Below are positions 1 to 9,711 of a DNA stretch of 48,271 bases, piece by piece. The position numbers and the translations under genes are program-made. The notes beneath the pieces are model-generated. The model saw only the letters and a program-made list of their open reading frames with translations, made no database searches and had not been told where the DNA came from. Numbering within the stretch: position 1 is the first letter of the stretch; every line of letters starts with the position of its first letter. Source of the stretch: Oceanospirillaceae bacterium (GTDB lineage Bacteria > Pseudomonadota > Gammaproteobacteria > Pseudomonadales > Balneatricaceae); contig JABXIM010000064.1 in the NCBI GenBank assembly GCA_013373085.1, positions 1-48,271 of the forward strand, given 5' to 3'.

Positions 1-20
1 GGTAAGCGGTAAGCGGTAAG

Positions 21-53
21 GTTGGGTGCAGCGGCAGCCCCGCGCAACCCAAC
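21..53. repeat. GTTGGGT/ACCCAAC inverted repeat, copy 1
   Basis: Perfect 7-bp arms GTTGGGT (21-27) and ACCCAAC (47-53) enclose a GC-rich centre. The same arms at almost the same spacing recur at 19989-20021 and 32270-32301, so this is one copy of a dispersed intergenic repeat. It is preceded at 1-21 by a short tandem array of GGTAAGC units. It lies downstream of the nadA stop codon and could act as an RNA hairpin there; no T-run follows. Confidence 0.6.
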
Positions 54-69
54 ACTATAGACGGCTGCC

Positions 70-1131
70 TTAGCGATTCAGGGCCGCGGAAAAATCGAGC
101 ATGCGCTGCAGCGGCATACGCGCCCGCACCCGCAGCGCCTCGTCGACGAAGACCTCGTCGCGGCCCTCTTCGAGCGCCTGCACGATATTGTCGAGGCCGT
201 TCATGGCCATCCAGGGGCAGTGCGCACAACTGCGGCAGGTGGCTCCGCTGCCGCCGGTCGGCGCCTCGATAAACATCTTCTCCGGCGCCGCCTGCTGCAT
301 CTTGTAGAAGATGCCGCGGTCGGTCGCCACGATCAGCTCCCTGTTCGGCAGTTCACGCGCCGCCTTGATCAGCTGCGAGGTCGAGCCCACCGCGTCGGCG
401 ATCTGCACCACCGAATCAGGCGACTCCGGATGCACCAGTACTGCCGCGTCGGGATAGACACGCTTGAGGTCCTGAATGCCCTTGGCCTTGAACTCCTCGT
501 GCACGATACAGGCGCCGTCCCACATCAGCATCTCGATGCCGGTCTGCTTCTGCACGTACGCCCCCAGGTGCTTGTCCGGCGCCCAGATGATTTTTTTGCC
601 CTCAGCCTCCAGGTGCTCCACCACCTGCAACGCGATGCTCGACGTCACGACCCAGTCGGCCCGGGCCTTCACCGCCGCGGAGGTATTGGCGTACACCACT
701 ACCTCGTAGTCGGGATGGGCATCGCAGAAGGCGGAAAACTCGTCGATGGGACAGCCGATATCCAGCGAGCAGGTCGCCTCCAGCGTCGGCATCAGAATCC
801 GTTTCTCGGGGCTGAGGATCTTGGCGGTCTCACCCATGAAGCGCACCCCGGCAACAACCAGCGTGGTTTCCGGGCGCTCATTGCCGAAACGGGCCATTTC
901 GAGGGAGTCGGCCACGCAGCCACCGGTTTCCTCGGCCAGTTCCTGAATCAGCGGATCGGTGTAGTAATGAGCCACCAGGCAGGCGTTTTTTTCCTTCAAC
1001 AGCTTCTTGATGCGCGCCTTGTAGCGCTCGACATCATCGCGACTGAGATCGCCAGGCAGGTGCTCTTTCGCGAAGTGCTCCTGTACCAGAATGCGATCGG
1101 AAATGTCCTCTTTGCTCAACATAGTTGTCAT
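70..1131 (-). CDS. nadA: quinolinate synthase NadA
   Basis: Condenses iminoaspartate with dihydroxyacetone phosphate to quinolinate, the second step of de novo NAD synthesis, using a 4Fe-4S cluster in the cytoplasm. The 353-aa protein matches the E. coli enzyme throughout, including [42 protein letters not shown] and [10 protein letters not shown]. The three cluster ligands align as C121 (ATCSLD), C208 (GACIV) and C305 (the last Cys of CRSCAHCPW). The length is normal for the E. coli-type family. The start is ATG at 1131; a second ATG three codons later (Met4) cannot be excluded. It is the last gene of the long minus-strand block and is separated from queC by tRNA-Lys and a terminator, so it probably has its own promoter in 1132-1330. 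nadB is not in the window. Confidence 0.98.
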   Translation of the reverse strand: MTTMLSKEDISDRILVQEHFAKEHLPGDLSRDDVERYKARIKKLLKEKNACLVAHYYTDPLIQELAEETGGCVADSLEMARFGNERPETTLVVAGVRFMGETAKILSPEKRILMPTLEATCSLDIGCPIDEFSAFCDAHPDYEVVVYANTSAAVKARADWVVTSSIALQVVEHLEAEGKKIIWAPDKHLGAYVQKQTGIEMLMWDGACIVHEEFKAKGIQDLKRVYPDAAVLVHPESPDSVVQIADAVGSTSQLIKAARELPNRELIVATDRGIFYKMQQAAPEKMFIEAPTGGSGATCRSCAHCPWMAMNGLDNIVQALEEGRDEVFVDEALRVRARMPLQRMLDFSAALNR

Positions 1132-1330
1132 GTCAGTCTGTCAGAATGCGGGCAATAAGACCCGAGTTTGCAACGGGGCGGTCGATAATACCACAGTTCT
1201 GCTGCAGTAACCGGAATAAACCGCTATGCCGTTTGACCATAAGTGATTGTAATTGTGCCATTAAGGCGGTCATGCAGCGCAGCGGAGCCGACTGGCGTGC
1301 CACCTGACAGCAGCTGCCGAACAGATACGA

Positions 1331-1358
1331 AAAAGGGAGCCGCAAGGGCTCCCTTTTT
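1331..1358 (-). terminator. Rho-independent terminator after tRNA-Lys
   Basis: On the minus strand, just after the tRNA CCA end, a GGGAGCC/GGCTCCC stem with a five-base loop is followed by a run of T residues. An A-run on the other side would also give U-tracts in the other direction, so it may work bidirectionally. It isolates the tRNA from nadA. Confidence 0.85.
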
Positions 1359-1366
1359 CAGGAATT

Positions 1367-1442
1367 TGGTGGGTCGTATAGGACTCGAACCTATGACCAA
1401 TTGGTTAAAAGCCAACTGCTCTACCAACTGAGCTAACGACCC
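1367..1442 (-). tRNA. tRNA-Lys (anticodon TTT)
   Basis: The minus strand folds into a full 76-nt cloverleaf: acceptor GGGTCGT paired with ACGACCC, D-arm with AGCTCAGTTGGTAGAGC, anticodon stem TTGGC/CCAA around loop CTTTTAA, T-arm with GGTTCGAGTCC, discriminator A and encoded CCA. The anticodon TTT reads Lys AAA/AAG. A tRNA-Lys between the tol-pal-cpoB-queC genes and nadA is a familiar arrangement in Pseudomonas-like genomes. Confidence 0.97.
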
Positions 1443-1579
1443 GATGGGCTGCGCATTTTAATGACTTTCAGGGTCAATGCAACCCCTTAGCGAAAAATTT
1501 TCGACATTAGCCTGCATTGGCGGCGCCTTGCCGGGAACGACCCCGGCAAGAGGGGCAACAACGATCGCGGCGGGCTTCG

Positions 1580-2272
1580 TCACGGACGTCCCGGCTGGTA
1601 GCGGGTCGGGTCCGCCACGCCAGCGTCTGCGAAGCCTTTCGCCCGCAGCCTGCAGCTGTCGCAAACGCCGCAGGCCCGGCCTTCGTCGTCCGCCTGGTAG
1701 CAGGAAACCGTCAGGCCGTAATCGAGCCCAAGACGCTGGCCTTCGGAGATGATATCGGCCTTGGTCAGGTTCATCAGCGGCGTTTCGATGCGAATTGGCT
1801 GACCACTGACGCCGGCACGCGTCGCCAGATTGGCCATGGTCTCGAAAGCGGCAATGAATTCGGGCCGGCAGTCCGGATAACCGGAATAATCGACGGCGTT
1901 GACGCCGATAAAGATCGCCTCGGCCTCGATCACTTCCGCAAGCCCCAGCGCGATCGACAGGAAGACAGTGTTGCGCGCCGGCACATAGGTCACCGGTATA
2001 CCCTCGACTTCGCCTTCCGGCACGTCGATTGAGGTATCGGTCAGCGCCGAGCCGCCAAAATCCTCGAGACTCAGACGCACCACGCGATGATCACGGGCTC
2101 CGAGCGCCTTGACCACGGAGCGGGCGGCGTTGAGCTCGGTCAGGGACCGCTGGCCGTAGTCGAAGCTCAGGACGTGACATTCATATCCCTGGTCGATCGC
2201 CATCGCCAGTACCGTCGCCGAATCGAGGCCGCCCGAAAGCAGGACGACGGCCTTCCTGGTGGTATCAGTCAT
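1580..2272 (-). CDS. queC: 7-cyano-7-deazaguanine synthase QueC
   Basis: Converts 7-carboxy-7-deazaguanine to preQ0 with ATP and ammonia, a step in the queuosine tRNA-modification pathway. The 230-aa protein has the N-type ATP pyrophosphatase loop [10 protein letters not shown] (residues 11-20), the family motifs SFDYGQR and [13 protein letters not shown], and a C-terminal zinc site C191, C201, C204, C207 (the last three in CGVCDSC). Start is ATG at 2272, 41 bp after the cpoB stop. In many pseudomonads queE sits between cpoB and queC; here no queE is present at that position, so the enzyme making its substrate must be encoded elsewhere. Probably co-transcribed with cpoB. Confidence 0.97.
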   Translation of the reverse strand: MTDTTRKAVVLLSGGLDSATVLAMAIDQGYECHVLSFDYGQRSLTELNAARSVVKALGARDHRVVRLSLEDFGGSALTDTSIDVPEGEVEGIPVTYVPARNTVFLSIALGLAEVIEAEAIFIGVNAVDYSGYPDCRPEFIAAFETMANLATRAGVSGQPIRIETPLMNLTKADIISEGQRLGLDYGLTVSCYQADDEGRACGVCDSCRLRAKGFADAGVADPTRYQPGRP

Positions 2273-2313
2273 GCATTGTTCCTAAAGAGCGTTTTCGCTG
2301 CCGCCGCTGGGCG

Positions 2314-3105
2314 TCAGCGCTTGTAATTCTGGGCCAGCCGCGCCGCAGACGTGTTGGGGTACTCCTGTAACACCCGCTCCATGTAGCGTGCGGACTCCGC
2401 GGCATTGCCGAGCTGATCCTGCAGCACGCCGAGCTTGTACAGCGCGTCAGGTACCTTGGGGCTGCCGGCGAAGCCGTCGACCACCTGCAAAAAGGCTTTC
2501 TGCGATGCTTCGAGCTTCTGCTGCGCCAGGTAGATCTCGCCCAGCCAGTAGTAAGCGTTGGCCACCCGCGGACTGGATGAATAGTCCGTCACAAAGCGCT
2601 CAAACGCCTGCGCGGCCTGATCGAACTGTCGCTCGCGCACCAGCCCGAAGGCGGCCTGATAAGCGGCGTCGTCACCACCCGAATCGGCACCCTGGGTTGG
2701 CGCGGGCAGCGGTGATGATGGCTGCGACGGCGCTTCGACAGCTGCCGGAGCCTCAAGCGATCCCTCCTCGGCCGGCAGCGTCGGCGCTGCGGCTCCGCCG
2801 GTGATCAGCAGACTCATGCGGCGATCGAGGTCGCGGTAACGATCATCCTGTTCGCGCTTCATGCGATCGAACTCGTACTGCTGCGACTCGACCTGGCCGC
2901 GCAGCGTACGTACCTCATCCTGCAGCTGTTGCACCATCAGCAGCAACTGCGCTTCCTGGGAGCCGGCCGAGGCACCGTAGCGAACCGACGAAGGCGACTG
3001 CCCCGGCCCCGGCGTGATCTCGATTATCGGCACTTCGTCCGCCAGAGCGACTGCCGGCATCGCTGCCAGCAGTCCTCCGAGCATCAGCGTTCTGAGCTTA
3101 GGCAT
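2314..3105 (-). CDS. cpoB: cell division coordinator CpoB (YbgF)
   Basis: Periplasmic TolA-binding protein that couples peptidoglycan synthesis to Tol-Pal-driven outer-membrane constriction. The 263-aa protein starts with a signal peptide (about residues 1-22, ending AVALA|DE), followed by a Gln/Arg/Glu-rich coiled coil (about 50-95, VQQLQDEVRTLRGQVES) that forms trimers in this family, a low-complexity Ala/Pro linker, and three TPR repeats of the YbgF type from about residue 145 (DAAYQAAFGLVRERQFDQAAQAFERFV, YYWLGEIYLAQQ, ALYKLGVLQDQLG). It lies 13 bp after pal, the usual last position of the tol-pal operon. Confidence 0.96.
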   Translation of the reverse strand: MPKLRTLMLGGLLAAMPAVALADEVPIIEITPGPGQSPSSVRYGASAGSQEAQLLLMVQQLQDEVRTLRGQVESQQYEFDRMKREQDDRYRDLDRRMSLLITGGAAAPTLPAEEGSLEAPAAVEAPSQPSSPLPAPTQGADSGGDDAAYQAAFGLVRERQFDQAAQAFERFVTDYSSSPRVANAYYWLGEIYLAQQKLEASQKAFLQVVDGFAGSPKVPDALYKLGVLQDQLGNAAESARYMERVLQEYPNTSAARLAQNYKR

Positions 3106-3118
3106 CGGTCATCAGCAT

Positions 3119-3646
3119 TTAGTTGACGTATTTCAGCTCGACGCGGCGGTTCTGCGACCAGGAGCCGTTATCGTGCCCCATCATCGCCGGCTTTTCTTCA
3201 CCGTAGCTGACGACTTCGACCTGGCCGTTACCGACGCCGTTGACCATCAGGAAACGGGAAACGGCGTTGCCGCGACGCTCGCCGAGGGCCATGTTGTATT
3301 CGCGGGTGCCGCGCTCGTCGGCATGGCCTTCGAGGCGAACCTGAGCCTGCGGATTGGCCGCCAGGTAGCGGGCGTGAGCTTCCAGATCCGCGAAGGAGTC
3401 AGCGCGCACGGTGGACTGGTCGAAGTCGAAATAGAACACGGTCTGCAGGTTTGCTACCGCGCCCGGCAGCGACGAGCCCGACAGGCTGCCGCTGTCACCC
3501 ATGCCGGAGGACATGGCACCGTCGGTACCGCCCATACCACCGGTCATGTCGGCGGAATCTGTCTGGGTGCTGGTCGAGCTACAGCCCGCAATCCAGGCAA
3601 ACGTCAGCGCCAGTGCAGCAACCTTGGTAACTTTCAACGCACGCAT
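3119..3646 (-). CDS. pal: peptidoglycan-associated lipoprotein Pal
   Basis: Outer-membrane lipoprotein that anchors the outer membrane to peptidoglycan and binds TolB. The 175-aa protein has a lipoprotein signal with lipobox IAGC (lipidated Cys22), a Gly/Ser/Met-rich linker and an OmpA-like domain (about 65-175) with LEGHADERGTREYNMALGERR, which contains the diaminopimelate-binding Asp and Arg. The open frame extends 10 codons further upstream, but ATG 3646 is chosen because AAGGAGCG stands 7 bases before it and the signal peptide begins there. It sits 68 bp after the tolB stop, room for the extra pal promoter known in other species. Confidence 0.97.
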   Translation of the reverse strand: MRALKVTKVAALALTFAWIAGCSSTSTQTDSADMTGGMGGTDGAMSSGMGDSGSLSGSSLPGAVANLQTVFYFDFDQSTVRADSFADLEAHARYLAANPQAQVRLEGHADERGTREYNMALGERRGNAVSRFLMVNGVGNGQVEVVSYGEEKPAMMGHDNGSWSQNRRVELKYVN

Positions 3647-3714
3647 TTGGTATCGCTCCTTCAAAACGACCGTCATGGTCGCAAATCTTTGGGTAAATTA
3701 GTGTCCGCCGGGTC

Positions 3715-5022
3715 CTATTGCAAGTATGGGGACCAGGCAGGTTCCCTGACATCGCCCGACGACGCCGGCATGCGGAAACGCACCCGTCCGTCCAGCGACG
3801 ACGCCGCCAGCACACCGCGATTCCCCTCCTGAGTGGCATAGAGCACTATGCTGCCATTGGGGGCAATGGTCGGCGACTCGTCCAGGCTGGTCTGGGTCAG
3901 AATATCCAGCCGCCCGGTTTTGAGGTCCTGCACCGCGATATTGAATGCGGCACCGGCACCGGCGCTGCGGTGCACCATCGCCAGGAAACGTCCGTCCTGG
4001 GTTAGCTTACCGCTGCTGTTGTAGTTGCCCTCGAAGGTAACGCGCTCGATGCGCCGGTCCGCCAGGTAAACCCGGTAGATCTGCGGCTGACCGCCACGGT
4101 CCGAGGTGAAGAGTATCGAACGACCATCCGGCGCCCAGGTCGGCTCGGTATCGATGCCGTAATGGTGTGTAATCCGGGTCAGCTGGCGCTGCGCCAGATC
4201 GAGTACATAAACCTCCGGATTACCGTCCTTGGACAGGGTCAGCGCCAGGCGCTGACCGTCCGGCGCCCAGGCCGGTGCACCATTGAGCCCCGGGAACGAC
4301 TGCACTTTCTCGCGCTGCCCGCTCGCCAGGTGCTGCACGTAAATGCCGGGCCGCGAGCTCTCGAACGACACGTAGGCCAGCTTGCTGCCGTCGCGGGACC
4401 AGGCCGGCGACAGGATCGGCTCGCGCGACTCAAGTATGGTACGCGCCCGGGCACCGTCCGAATCGGCCAGCTGCAACTGGTAGAGATGCTGACCGTTACC
4501 GCGGGACTGGGCCGTGACATAGGCGATCCGGGTCGAGAATGCGCCCCTGACACCGGTCAGCTTCTCGAACACCTGATCGGCGATATAGTGCGCGATATCG
4601 CGCATGTTGCCGGTGGTGCCCGATATCTGCTCGCCGAATACCCGCTGCTCCTTGAGCACGTCGTAGAGTTCGTAAACCACGTCCAACTGCTGTCCACCGG
4701 TGGAACTGATGCGGCCGATCAGCAGGTAGTTCTGCCCCGAAACACGCCAGTCACGGAAATACACCTGATTCTGCTGGGACGGAAAACTGAGCATATCTGC
4801 ACGTTTCATGGTGGCGAAAAAGCCACTGCGCTCGAGGTCCGTCGAAACGATGGCGGCAATGTCCTCGGGCAGCGCCGCCGTGCCACTCGAACCGAACGGC
4901 ACCACCGCCAACGGCGTCGGTGCATCGACGCCCTGGGTCACCTCCACCACCAGCTCGGCACGCGCCGCGAACGGCAGCGCCAGCATCAGCAACAGACAGC
5001 AGGCCAGCAATTTATCCTTCAT
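3715..5022 (-). CDS. tolB: Tol-Pal system protein TolB
   Basis: Periplasmic beta-propeller protein that binds Pal and is controlled by TolA as part of the trans-envelope machine for outer-membrane invagination. The 435-aa protein has a signal peptide (about 1-22, LPFAARA|EL), an N-terminal domain ([44 protein letters not shown]) and six propeller blades with repeated [32 protein letters not shown] and [19 protein letters not shown] motifs. The length is typical. It starts 4 bp after the tolA stop, so the two are translationally close. Confidence 0.98.
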   Translation of the reverse strand: MKDKLLACCLLLMLALPFAARAELVVEVTQGVDAPTPLAVVPFGSSGTAALPEDIAAIVSTDLERSGFFATMKRADMLSFPSQQNQVYFRDWRVSGQNYLLIGRISSTGGQQLDVVYELYDVLKEQRVFGEQISGTTGNMRDIAHYIADQVFEKLTGVRGAFSTRIAYVTAQSRGNGQHLYQLQLADSDGARARTILESREPILSPAWSRDGSKLAYVSFESSRPGIYVQHLASGQREKVQSFPGLNGAPAWAPDGQRLALTLSKDGNPEVYVLDLAQRQLTRITHHYGIDTEPTWAPDGRSILFTSDRGGQPQIYRVYLADRRIERVTFEGNYNSSGKLTQDGRFLAMVHRSAGAGAAFNIAVQDLKTGRLDILTQTSLDESPTIAPNGSIVLYATQEGNRGVLAASSLDGRVRFRMPASSGDVREPAWSPYLQ

Positions 5023-5026
5023 CGTT

Positions 5027-6037
5027 TTACCACCTCAATCCTTCCGGCCGGAAATTGACTCTGAATCGGCGCAGATTGCGCTCAAAGGTCAGCGGATCGA
5101 CTTCCGCGACCCGCGGGAAGCGGTCGGCCCGCAACACTGCCTTGACCGCAGAATCGTCGAATCCGGGGTCACCGCTGCTTTGCACCAGGCTGGCACTGTC
5201 CACCTCGCCCGAGGGGAACAGCCTGACCTCGACCACCGCCACCATACCGTTGCGCGCCGTCGTCGGGATATTCCAACTCCGCTGCAACAGCGAGTTGATG
5301 TAATCGCCGATCTGCGCCACCTGCTGCTTCGCCGCCCGCTCTGCGGCCACACGCTCTTCGGCGGCAATCGCCCGAGCCAGCTCTTCAGCCTCCTGGCGCT
5401 TGCGCTCGGCCTCGGCCTGCTGCCGCTTCTGTTCCTCCAGGCGCTTCTGCTCTTCGCGCTTTTTCGCCTCGGCAACCTTGCGTGCCTTTTCCTCGGCCTT
5501 TTTCTTGGCTTCGGCAACACGTTTGGCTTCCGCTTCAGCCTTGCGCTTGGCTTCGAGTTCCGCCTGCTTTTTCTTCTCCGCCGCGACCCGCGCCTGCTCC
5601 TTGAGTTTCGCCTCTTCCTGGCGGGCGATCTCCTGCTGGCGCTTGCGTTCGGCAGCTTCCTGCGCGACCTTCTCTTTAGCCGCCTGTTCCTGCACGGCCT
5701 TTTTTTCCGCCGCTTCGCGCGCCGCCACTTCCTGCTGACGCTTCTGTTCCTGCTGGCGCTTCTGCTCGGCCAGGCGTTGCTCCTCGGCCTTGCGCTGATC
5801 GGCTTCGCGACGCTCCTGCTCGCGCCGTCTCGCCTCGTCGGCCTTGCGCTGATCGTCCTTCTGCTTCTCCTGCGCCTGGCTCACCGCACCGAGGTCCACC
5901 ATCTGCGCGGTGATATGCCGCGGCCTGAGCTCGCGCGGATCGGCATGGTCGAACCAGTGTCCGGCCAGCAACAGCAGCACCAGAATGTGCACCAGCAGCG
6001 CCAGCAGCACCGGCACCAGATAACTGCGCATATCCAC
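5027..6037 (-). CDS. tolA: cell envelope integrity protein TolA
   Basis: Inner-membrane protein that reaches across the periplasm to TolB and Pal and transmits the proton-motive-force-driven motion of TolQR. The 336-aa protein has one N-terminal transmembrane helix (about 7-28, [20 protein letters not shown]), a very long Ala/Lys/Glu/Arg/Gln helical domain II (about 55-240) and a C-terminal domain III (about 243-336, [47 protein letters not shown]) of the TolA/TonB fold. The frame begins with GTG at 6037; an ATG two codons later (6031) is an alternative start. It is 9 bp after tolR. Confidence 0.97.
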   Translation of the reverse strand: MDMRSYLVPVLLALLVHILVLLLLAGHWFDHADPRELRPRHITAQMVDLGAVSQAQEKQKDDQRKADEARRREQERREADQRKAEEQRLAEQKRQQEQKRQQEVAAREAAEKKAVQEQAAKEKVAQEAAERKRQQEIARQEEAKLKEQARVAAEKKKQAELEAKRKAEAEAKRVAEAKKKAEEKARKVAEAKKREEQKRLEEQKRQQAEAERKRQEAEELARAIAAEERVAAERAAKQQVAQIGDYINSLLQRSWNIPTTARNGMVAVVEVRLFPSGEVDSASLVQSSGDPGFDDSAVKAVLRADRFPRVAEVDPLTFERNLRRFRVNFRPEGLRW

Positions 6038-6046
6038 GACGGCGCC

Positions 6047-6463
6047 CTACTCCGTTACCAGTCCGACGCTGGGCGCACCGGCCTGCTGCAGCAGCACCAT
6101 CAGTCGCACCACCTTGTCGTAGTCGACGCGCTTGTCGCCTTTCACCAGCAGCAGCTTTTCCGGGTTCGCGGCCAGCACCTTCTGCACCCGCTCGCCAACC
6201 TCTTCGGCCTCGACCGGAGCCTGCTCGTCGCCACCGATATTGATGTAATACCGCCCCTCGGCATCGACGGTGACGATCATCGGCTCGGAGTCCTCGGTAT
6301 CGACCGGGTCAGCGGACGCCTTCGGCAGCTCGACGTCCACCCCCTGGGTCAGCATCGGCGCCGTGACCATGAATATCACCAGCAACACCATCATCACGTC
6401 GATATAGGGCACGACGTTGATTTCGGAGTTGAGCTTGCGTTTGTGTCTCTGTCGCCTGATCAT
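6047..6463 (-). CDS. tolR: biopolymer transport protein TolR
   Basis: Stator subunit that, with TolQ, converts proton motive force into movement of TolA. The 138-aa protein belongs to the ExbD/TolR family: a short cytoplasmic N-terminus with basic residues, a single membrane helix starting INVVPYIDVMMVLLVIFMV that holds the essential Asp (D22), and a periplasmic domain ending VMVLLQQAGAPSVGLVTE. ATG start at 6463, 12 bp after tolQ. Confidence 0.97.
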   Translation of the reverse strand: MIRRQRHKRKLNSEINVVPYIDVMMVLLVIFMVTAPMLTQGVDVELPKASADPVDTEDSEPMIVTVDAEGRYYINIGGDEQAPVEAEEVGERVQKVLAANPEKLLLVKGDKRVDYDKVVRLMVLLQQAGAPSVGLVTE

Positions 6464-6475
6464 CGCCGCCCCCGG

Positions 6476-7156
6476 TCAGTCCGACGAATGGATGCGACGA
6501 TGCAGAATGCTGGAAAACTCGTCGGCAAAGGTTTCGTAACGGCTCAGCAGCCCCTCGGACTTGGCCGAAAAGCGGTTGAAGGCGATAACCGCCGGAATCG
6601 CCGCGAACAGGCCGATAGCGGTCGCCACCAGCGCCTCGGAGATACCCGGCGCCACCGACGCCAACGTTGCCTGATGCATATTCGCCAGGCCACGGAACGA
6701 GTTCATGATGCCCCAGACGGTACCAAACAGGCCTATGTAGGGACTGGTCGAGCCGACCGTCGCCAGGAACGGCAGATGCCGCTCCAGTTTTTCCTCTTCG
6801 CGAGCCAGCGCCACACGCATGCTGCGCTGGATGCCGTCCATCACCGCATCGCGGTCATAGTTACGCTGCTGCGTCAGCCGGGTGAACTCCTTGATGCCGG
6901 AGCGGAAGATGTTCTCAGCGCCATTGGTGGGGTCCGGTGCCTGATTGACCTCGCGGAACAGCTGCCCCAGATCGACGCCGGACCAGAAACGTTCCTCGAA
7001 TGTGGTTAGCGCCTGACGGGCCTTCTTGAACACGAAATGACGCTGGAAAATCATGATCCAGGACAGGAAGGAGGCGAGCAGCAGCACCAGCATCACCAGC
7101 TGCACAACCAGACTTGCGTTGAGTACCAGACTCCAGATCGACATTTCCTCGACCAC
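6476..7156 (-). CDS. tolQ: Tol-Pal system proton channel subunit TolQ
   Basis: Inner-membrane proton-channel subunit (MotA/ExbB/TolQ family). The 226-aa protein has three membrane helices (about 15-40, 130-155 and 168-195) with the family signatures PYIGLFGTVWGIMNSF and ISEALVATAIGLFAAIPAVIAFN. The start is taken as GTG 7156 because GAGAGGA lies 7 bases upstream and the resulting N-terminus matches the length of E. coli TolQ; ATG 7144 is a weaker alternative with its ribosome site too close. It opens the tol-pal operon. ybgC, usually just upstream, is absent. Confidence 0.97.
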   Translation of the reverse strand: MVEEMSIWSLVLNASLVVQLVMLVLLLASFLSWIMIFQRHFVFKKARQALTTFEERFWSGVDLGQLFREVNQAPDPTNGAENIFRSGIKEFTRLTQQRNYDRDAVMDGIQRSMRVALAREEEKLERHLPFLATVGSTSPYIGLFGTVWGIMNSFRGLANMHQATLASVAPGISEALVATAIGLFAAIPAVIAFNRFSAKSEGLLSRYETFADEFSSILHRRIHSSD

Positions 7157-7579
7157 AGCGAATTCCTCTCAGGTGCCGGCGCTCAACCCGGCTGATTCAA
7201 TTTTACAAATGATGAAAGGGAGCCCGGATACCGCTCCCGTCGCTAGATACGAACGATGTTTCAACCGGCCCCGCAGCCGGGCAACGACTTTTTGATGGCG
7301 ACCCGGTGTCAGAGTTCATTCGCAGCGGCCACCGGCCGACTCCAGCGGTGGCAACCAATGATAAGGATCCCGAGCTTGCTACTCGATGAACGGTTTTCGC
7401 AGATGCTGCGATCGCCCCGCAGCCCCGTTAATGCGCGGATGCTGGCCGAGAAATGGCCGTTATGCGACCGCCATCCGGACCCTGTTTGGCCTCGACCGGA
7501 TAACCGGCCCACAATAGCAGGCGGCAAGATTTATACAAGCGGGCAGCCCCACGGACACAGAAAAATAGTTTGCGACGGC
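7157..7579. other. intergenic region upstream of tolQ
   Basis: 423 bp with no convincing gene on either strand; the short frames here lack ribosome sites and coding-like composition. A GGGAGC/GCTCCC stem at 7219-7237 is the only clear palindrome and has only a weak T-run. The region must hold the tol-pal promoter and is where ybgC would be expected. No YbgC-like thioesterase sequence can be recognised. Confidence 0.6.
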
Positions 7580-7834
7580 TCAGCAGCCCCGCTTTCGCTC
7601 CGCGGCCGTGCGACAGGAAAGGCAGTAGGTTTCGGTGGGCGAGGCGACCAGGCGATTGATCTCGATGTACTCGCCACAGACGGTGCAGACACCGAAAACG
7701 CCGGCATCGAGGCGCGCCAGCGCGCTGCGGCAGTCCTCGCACCCGGGCGCACCCGAGCCCGGCTCTTCCGCGAGCAACTCCTCGAGTTCAACCCTGAACG
7801 ACTGCAACTGACGGGATGATAGGCTTTGGCTCAT
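7580..7834 (-). CDS. DksA/TraR-family C4 zinc-finger protein
   Basis: 84-aa protein with the DksA/TraR zinc finger: C50-x2-C53 and C71-x2-C74 in LDAGVFGVCTVCGEYIEINRL and CLSCRTAAERKR. Full-length DksA binds the RNA polymerase secondary channel through a long coiled coil with an acidic tip. Here only about 40 residues precede the finger, so it resembles the short TraR/YbiI-type members and a transcription effect is only inferred. The open frame runs 14 codons further upstream; ATG 7834 is chosen because the domain begins there, though its ribosome site is weak. It lies between ruvB and tolQ, the place normally held by ybgC, 207 bp after ruvB. Confidence 0.85.
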   Translation of the reverse strand: MSQSLSSRQLQSFRVELEELLAEEPGSGAPGCEDCRSALARLDAGVFGVCTVCGEYIEINRLVASPTETYCLSCRTAAERKRGC

Positions 7835-8041
7835 GGCGGCGCTTCCGGATGGACACGGCCTCATCCTAACCGTCACCGTCCACCGGCGAATTGACGCGCA
7901 TCAGCCTTTTGACTGAACGCTGACCGGCGCGCCTAGCCTGTTGTCAGTTCCGGCACCTCCAGAACGGAATGCAGACAGGCGTGGTCAGTCAGGCCCTGGC
8001 TCACTTCCGGCAACCGCATCGATGATGCGCCCAGGCCCAGC

Positions 8042-9052
8042 TCAGTCGCGTCCCGGCACCTCGAGCCCAAAATGCAGGTAGGCCTGATCGGTCACGACAC
8101 GTCCTCGCGGCGTACGCATCATGTAGCCCTGCTGGATCAGGTAGGGCTCGAGCACATCCTCGATGGTATCGCGCTCTTCTGAAATCGCCGCCGCCAGGCT
8201 GTCGACGCCCACCGGCCCACCGCCGAACTTCTCAATCATCGCCAGCAGCAGCCGCCGGTCCATGTGATCGAAGCCGCGCTCGTCGACGCTGAGCATGTTG
8301 AGCGCCCGGTCGGCAATGCTGCGATCGATTTCGCCATTGCCCTTCACCTCGGCGTAATCCCGGGCCCGGCGCAGCAGGCGGTTGGCAATACGCGGCGTGC
8401 CGCGAGATCGCTTTGCCACCTCCAGCGCCCCCTCCGGCGCGATGCGGCTGCCCGAAAGCTCGGCGGATCGCTCGACAATATGCGACAGATCTTCGACGCT
8501 GTAGAACTCCAGCCGCTGTACGATACCGAATCGATCGCGCAGCGGCGACGTCAGCAGCCCCGCGCGCGTGGTTGCGCCGACCAGCGTGAATGGCGGCAGC
8601 TCTATCTTGATCGAACGCGCAGCCGGCCCCTCACCGATCATGATGTCGAGCTGATAGTCCTCCATTGCCGGATAGAGGGTCTCCTCGACGCTGGCGCTTA
8701 AACGATGGATCTCGTCGATAAACAGCACATCGCCCGGCTCCAGACTCGTCAGCAGCGCGGCGACGTCGCCCGCCTTCTCCAGTACAGGCCCGGAGGTGGT
8801 CTTGATCTGACCACCCATCTCGTTGGCGATAATGTTGGCCAAGGTCGTCTTGCCAAGCCCCGGCGGCCCGAAAATCAGCGTATGATCGAGCGCTTCGCCG
8901 CGCTTGCGCGCCGCCTCGATGAAAATTTCCATCTGCTCGCGCACCTGCGGCTGCCCCTGGTAGTCCGCCAGGGTTTTCGGCCGAATGGCACGGTCCAGAA
9001 CCTCTTCCGCAGGGCTGGCCTGGGGTGAGATAAACCGATCCGCTTCTATCAT
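8042..9052 (-). CDS. ruvB: Holliday junction branch-migration helicase RuvB
   Basis: AAA+ ATPase motor that drives branch migration together with RuvA and presents the junction to RuvC. The 336-aa protein aligns with E. coli RuvB over its whole length: [15 protein letters not shown], Walker [10 protein letters not shown] (about 63-71), Walker [10 protein letters not shown], sensor 1 GATTRAG, arginine finger region SPLRDRFGI, and a winged-helix C-terminus with [11 protein letters not shown] 9052 gives the conserved start MIEADR; an adjacent in-frame GTG lies one codon upstream. 32 bp separate it from ruvA. Confidence 0.98.
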   Translation of the reverse strand: MIEADRFISPQASPAEEVLDRAIRPKTLADYQGQPQVREQMEIFIEAARKRGEALDHTLIFGPPGLGKTTLANIIANEMGGQIKTTSGPVLEKAGDVAALLTSLEPGDVLFIDEIHRLSASVEETLYPAMEDYQLDIMIGEGPAARSIKIELPPFTLVGATTRAGLLTSPLRDRFGIVQRLEFYSVEDLSHIVERSAELSGSRIAPEGALEVAKRSRGTPRIANRLLRRARDYAEVKGNGEIDRSIADRALNMLSVDERGFDHMDRRLLLAMIEKFGGGPVGVDSLAAAISEERDTIEDVLEPYLIQQGYMMRTPRGRVVTDQAYLHFGLEVPGRD

Positions 9053-9084
9053 CACTCAATAATACTCCCGGGTACTGCGACGGC

Positions 9085-9711
9085 TCAGGCGCCGACCATC
9101 GATTTCAGGGCCTGCCGAATCAGCGCCTCGCTGCTGACCGCCGAGCCAAGGGCCTTCGAAGCCTGGCTCACCGAACGGCTCGCCTCGGCCGGCTTGTAGC
9201 CCAGCGCCACCAGCGCGCTCTCGGCCTCCGCCACCAGATCGGACGCCGCTGGCGCGCCGGCCGCGACCGGACTGGCAAGCTGGAAGCCACCGCTGTCGGA
9301 AACCTGCAATTCCTTGAGGCGATCCTTCATTTCGACGATCAGGCGCTCGGCGGTTTTCTTGCCAACCCCGGGAAGACGGACCAGCGATGCTGTATCGCCC
9401 TGATGTACCACCGCAATGAAGGTTTCGGTGTCGATGCCGGACAGAATCGTCAGCGCCAGCTTGGGGCCGACGCCGTTGACCTTGATCAGCGCGCGGAACA
9501 GGCTGCGCTCATCGCGATCGGCGAACCCGTACAGCAGTTGCGCATCCTCGCGCACGACAAAGTGGGTATAGAGCACCACCTGTTTGCCACGCTCCGGCAG
9601 CCGGTAGAAGGTATTCATCGAGGCTTCGAGTTCATAGCCGACTCCGTTGACATCGACCAGCAGCTGCGGCGGATGCTTTTCCAGCAATTCCCCTCTCAGA
9701 CGTCCTATCAC
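9085..9711 (-). CDS. ruvA: Holliday junction DNA-binding protein RuvA
   Basis: Tetrameric junction-binding subunit that loads RuvB rings. The 208-aa protein has the N-terminal OB domain ([28 protein letters not shown]), the acidic-pin region, tandem helix-hairpin-helix motifs ([39 protein letters not shown]) and a C-terminal RuvB-binding domain ([16 protein letters not shown]). The start codon is GTG at 9711 and overlaps the TGA of the upstream channel gene (GTGA), implying translational coupling. Confidence 0.97.
   Translation of the reverse strand: MIGRLRGELLEKHPPQLLVDVNGVGYELEASMNTFYRLPERGKQVVLYTHFVVREDAQLLYGFADRDERSLFRALIKVNGVGPKLALTILSGIDTETFIAVVHQGDTASLVRLPGVGKKTAERLIVEMKDRLKELQVSDSGGFQLASPVAAGAPAASDLVAEAESALVALGYKPAEASRSVSQASKALGSAVSSEALIRQALKSMVGA

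Noticed and set aside
1-21. Tandem GGTAAGC units at the window start as a possible CRISPR or direct-repeat array
   Set aside because: Only about two and a half units of 7-9 bp with no spacers; at most a short tandem repeat. Related TTACCGCT words upstream of asnO are probably coincidental.
4808-7009. 733-codon plus-strand open frame antisense to tolB/tolA/tolR/tolQ
   Set aside because: Its translation is Leu/His/Arg/Gln-rich low-complexity sequence mirroring the tolA coiled coil. The minus-strand tol genes are unambiguous and such antisense frames are usual at this GC content.
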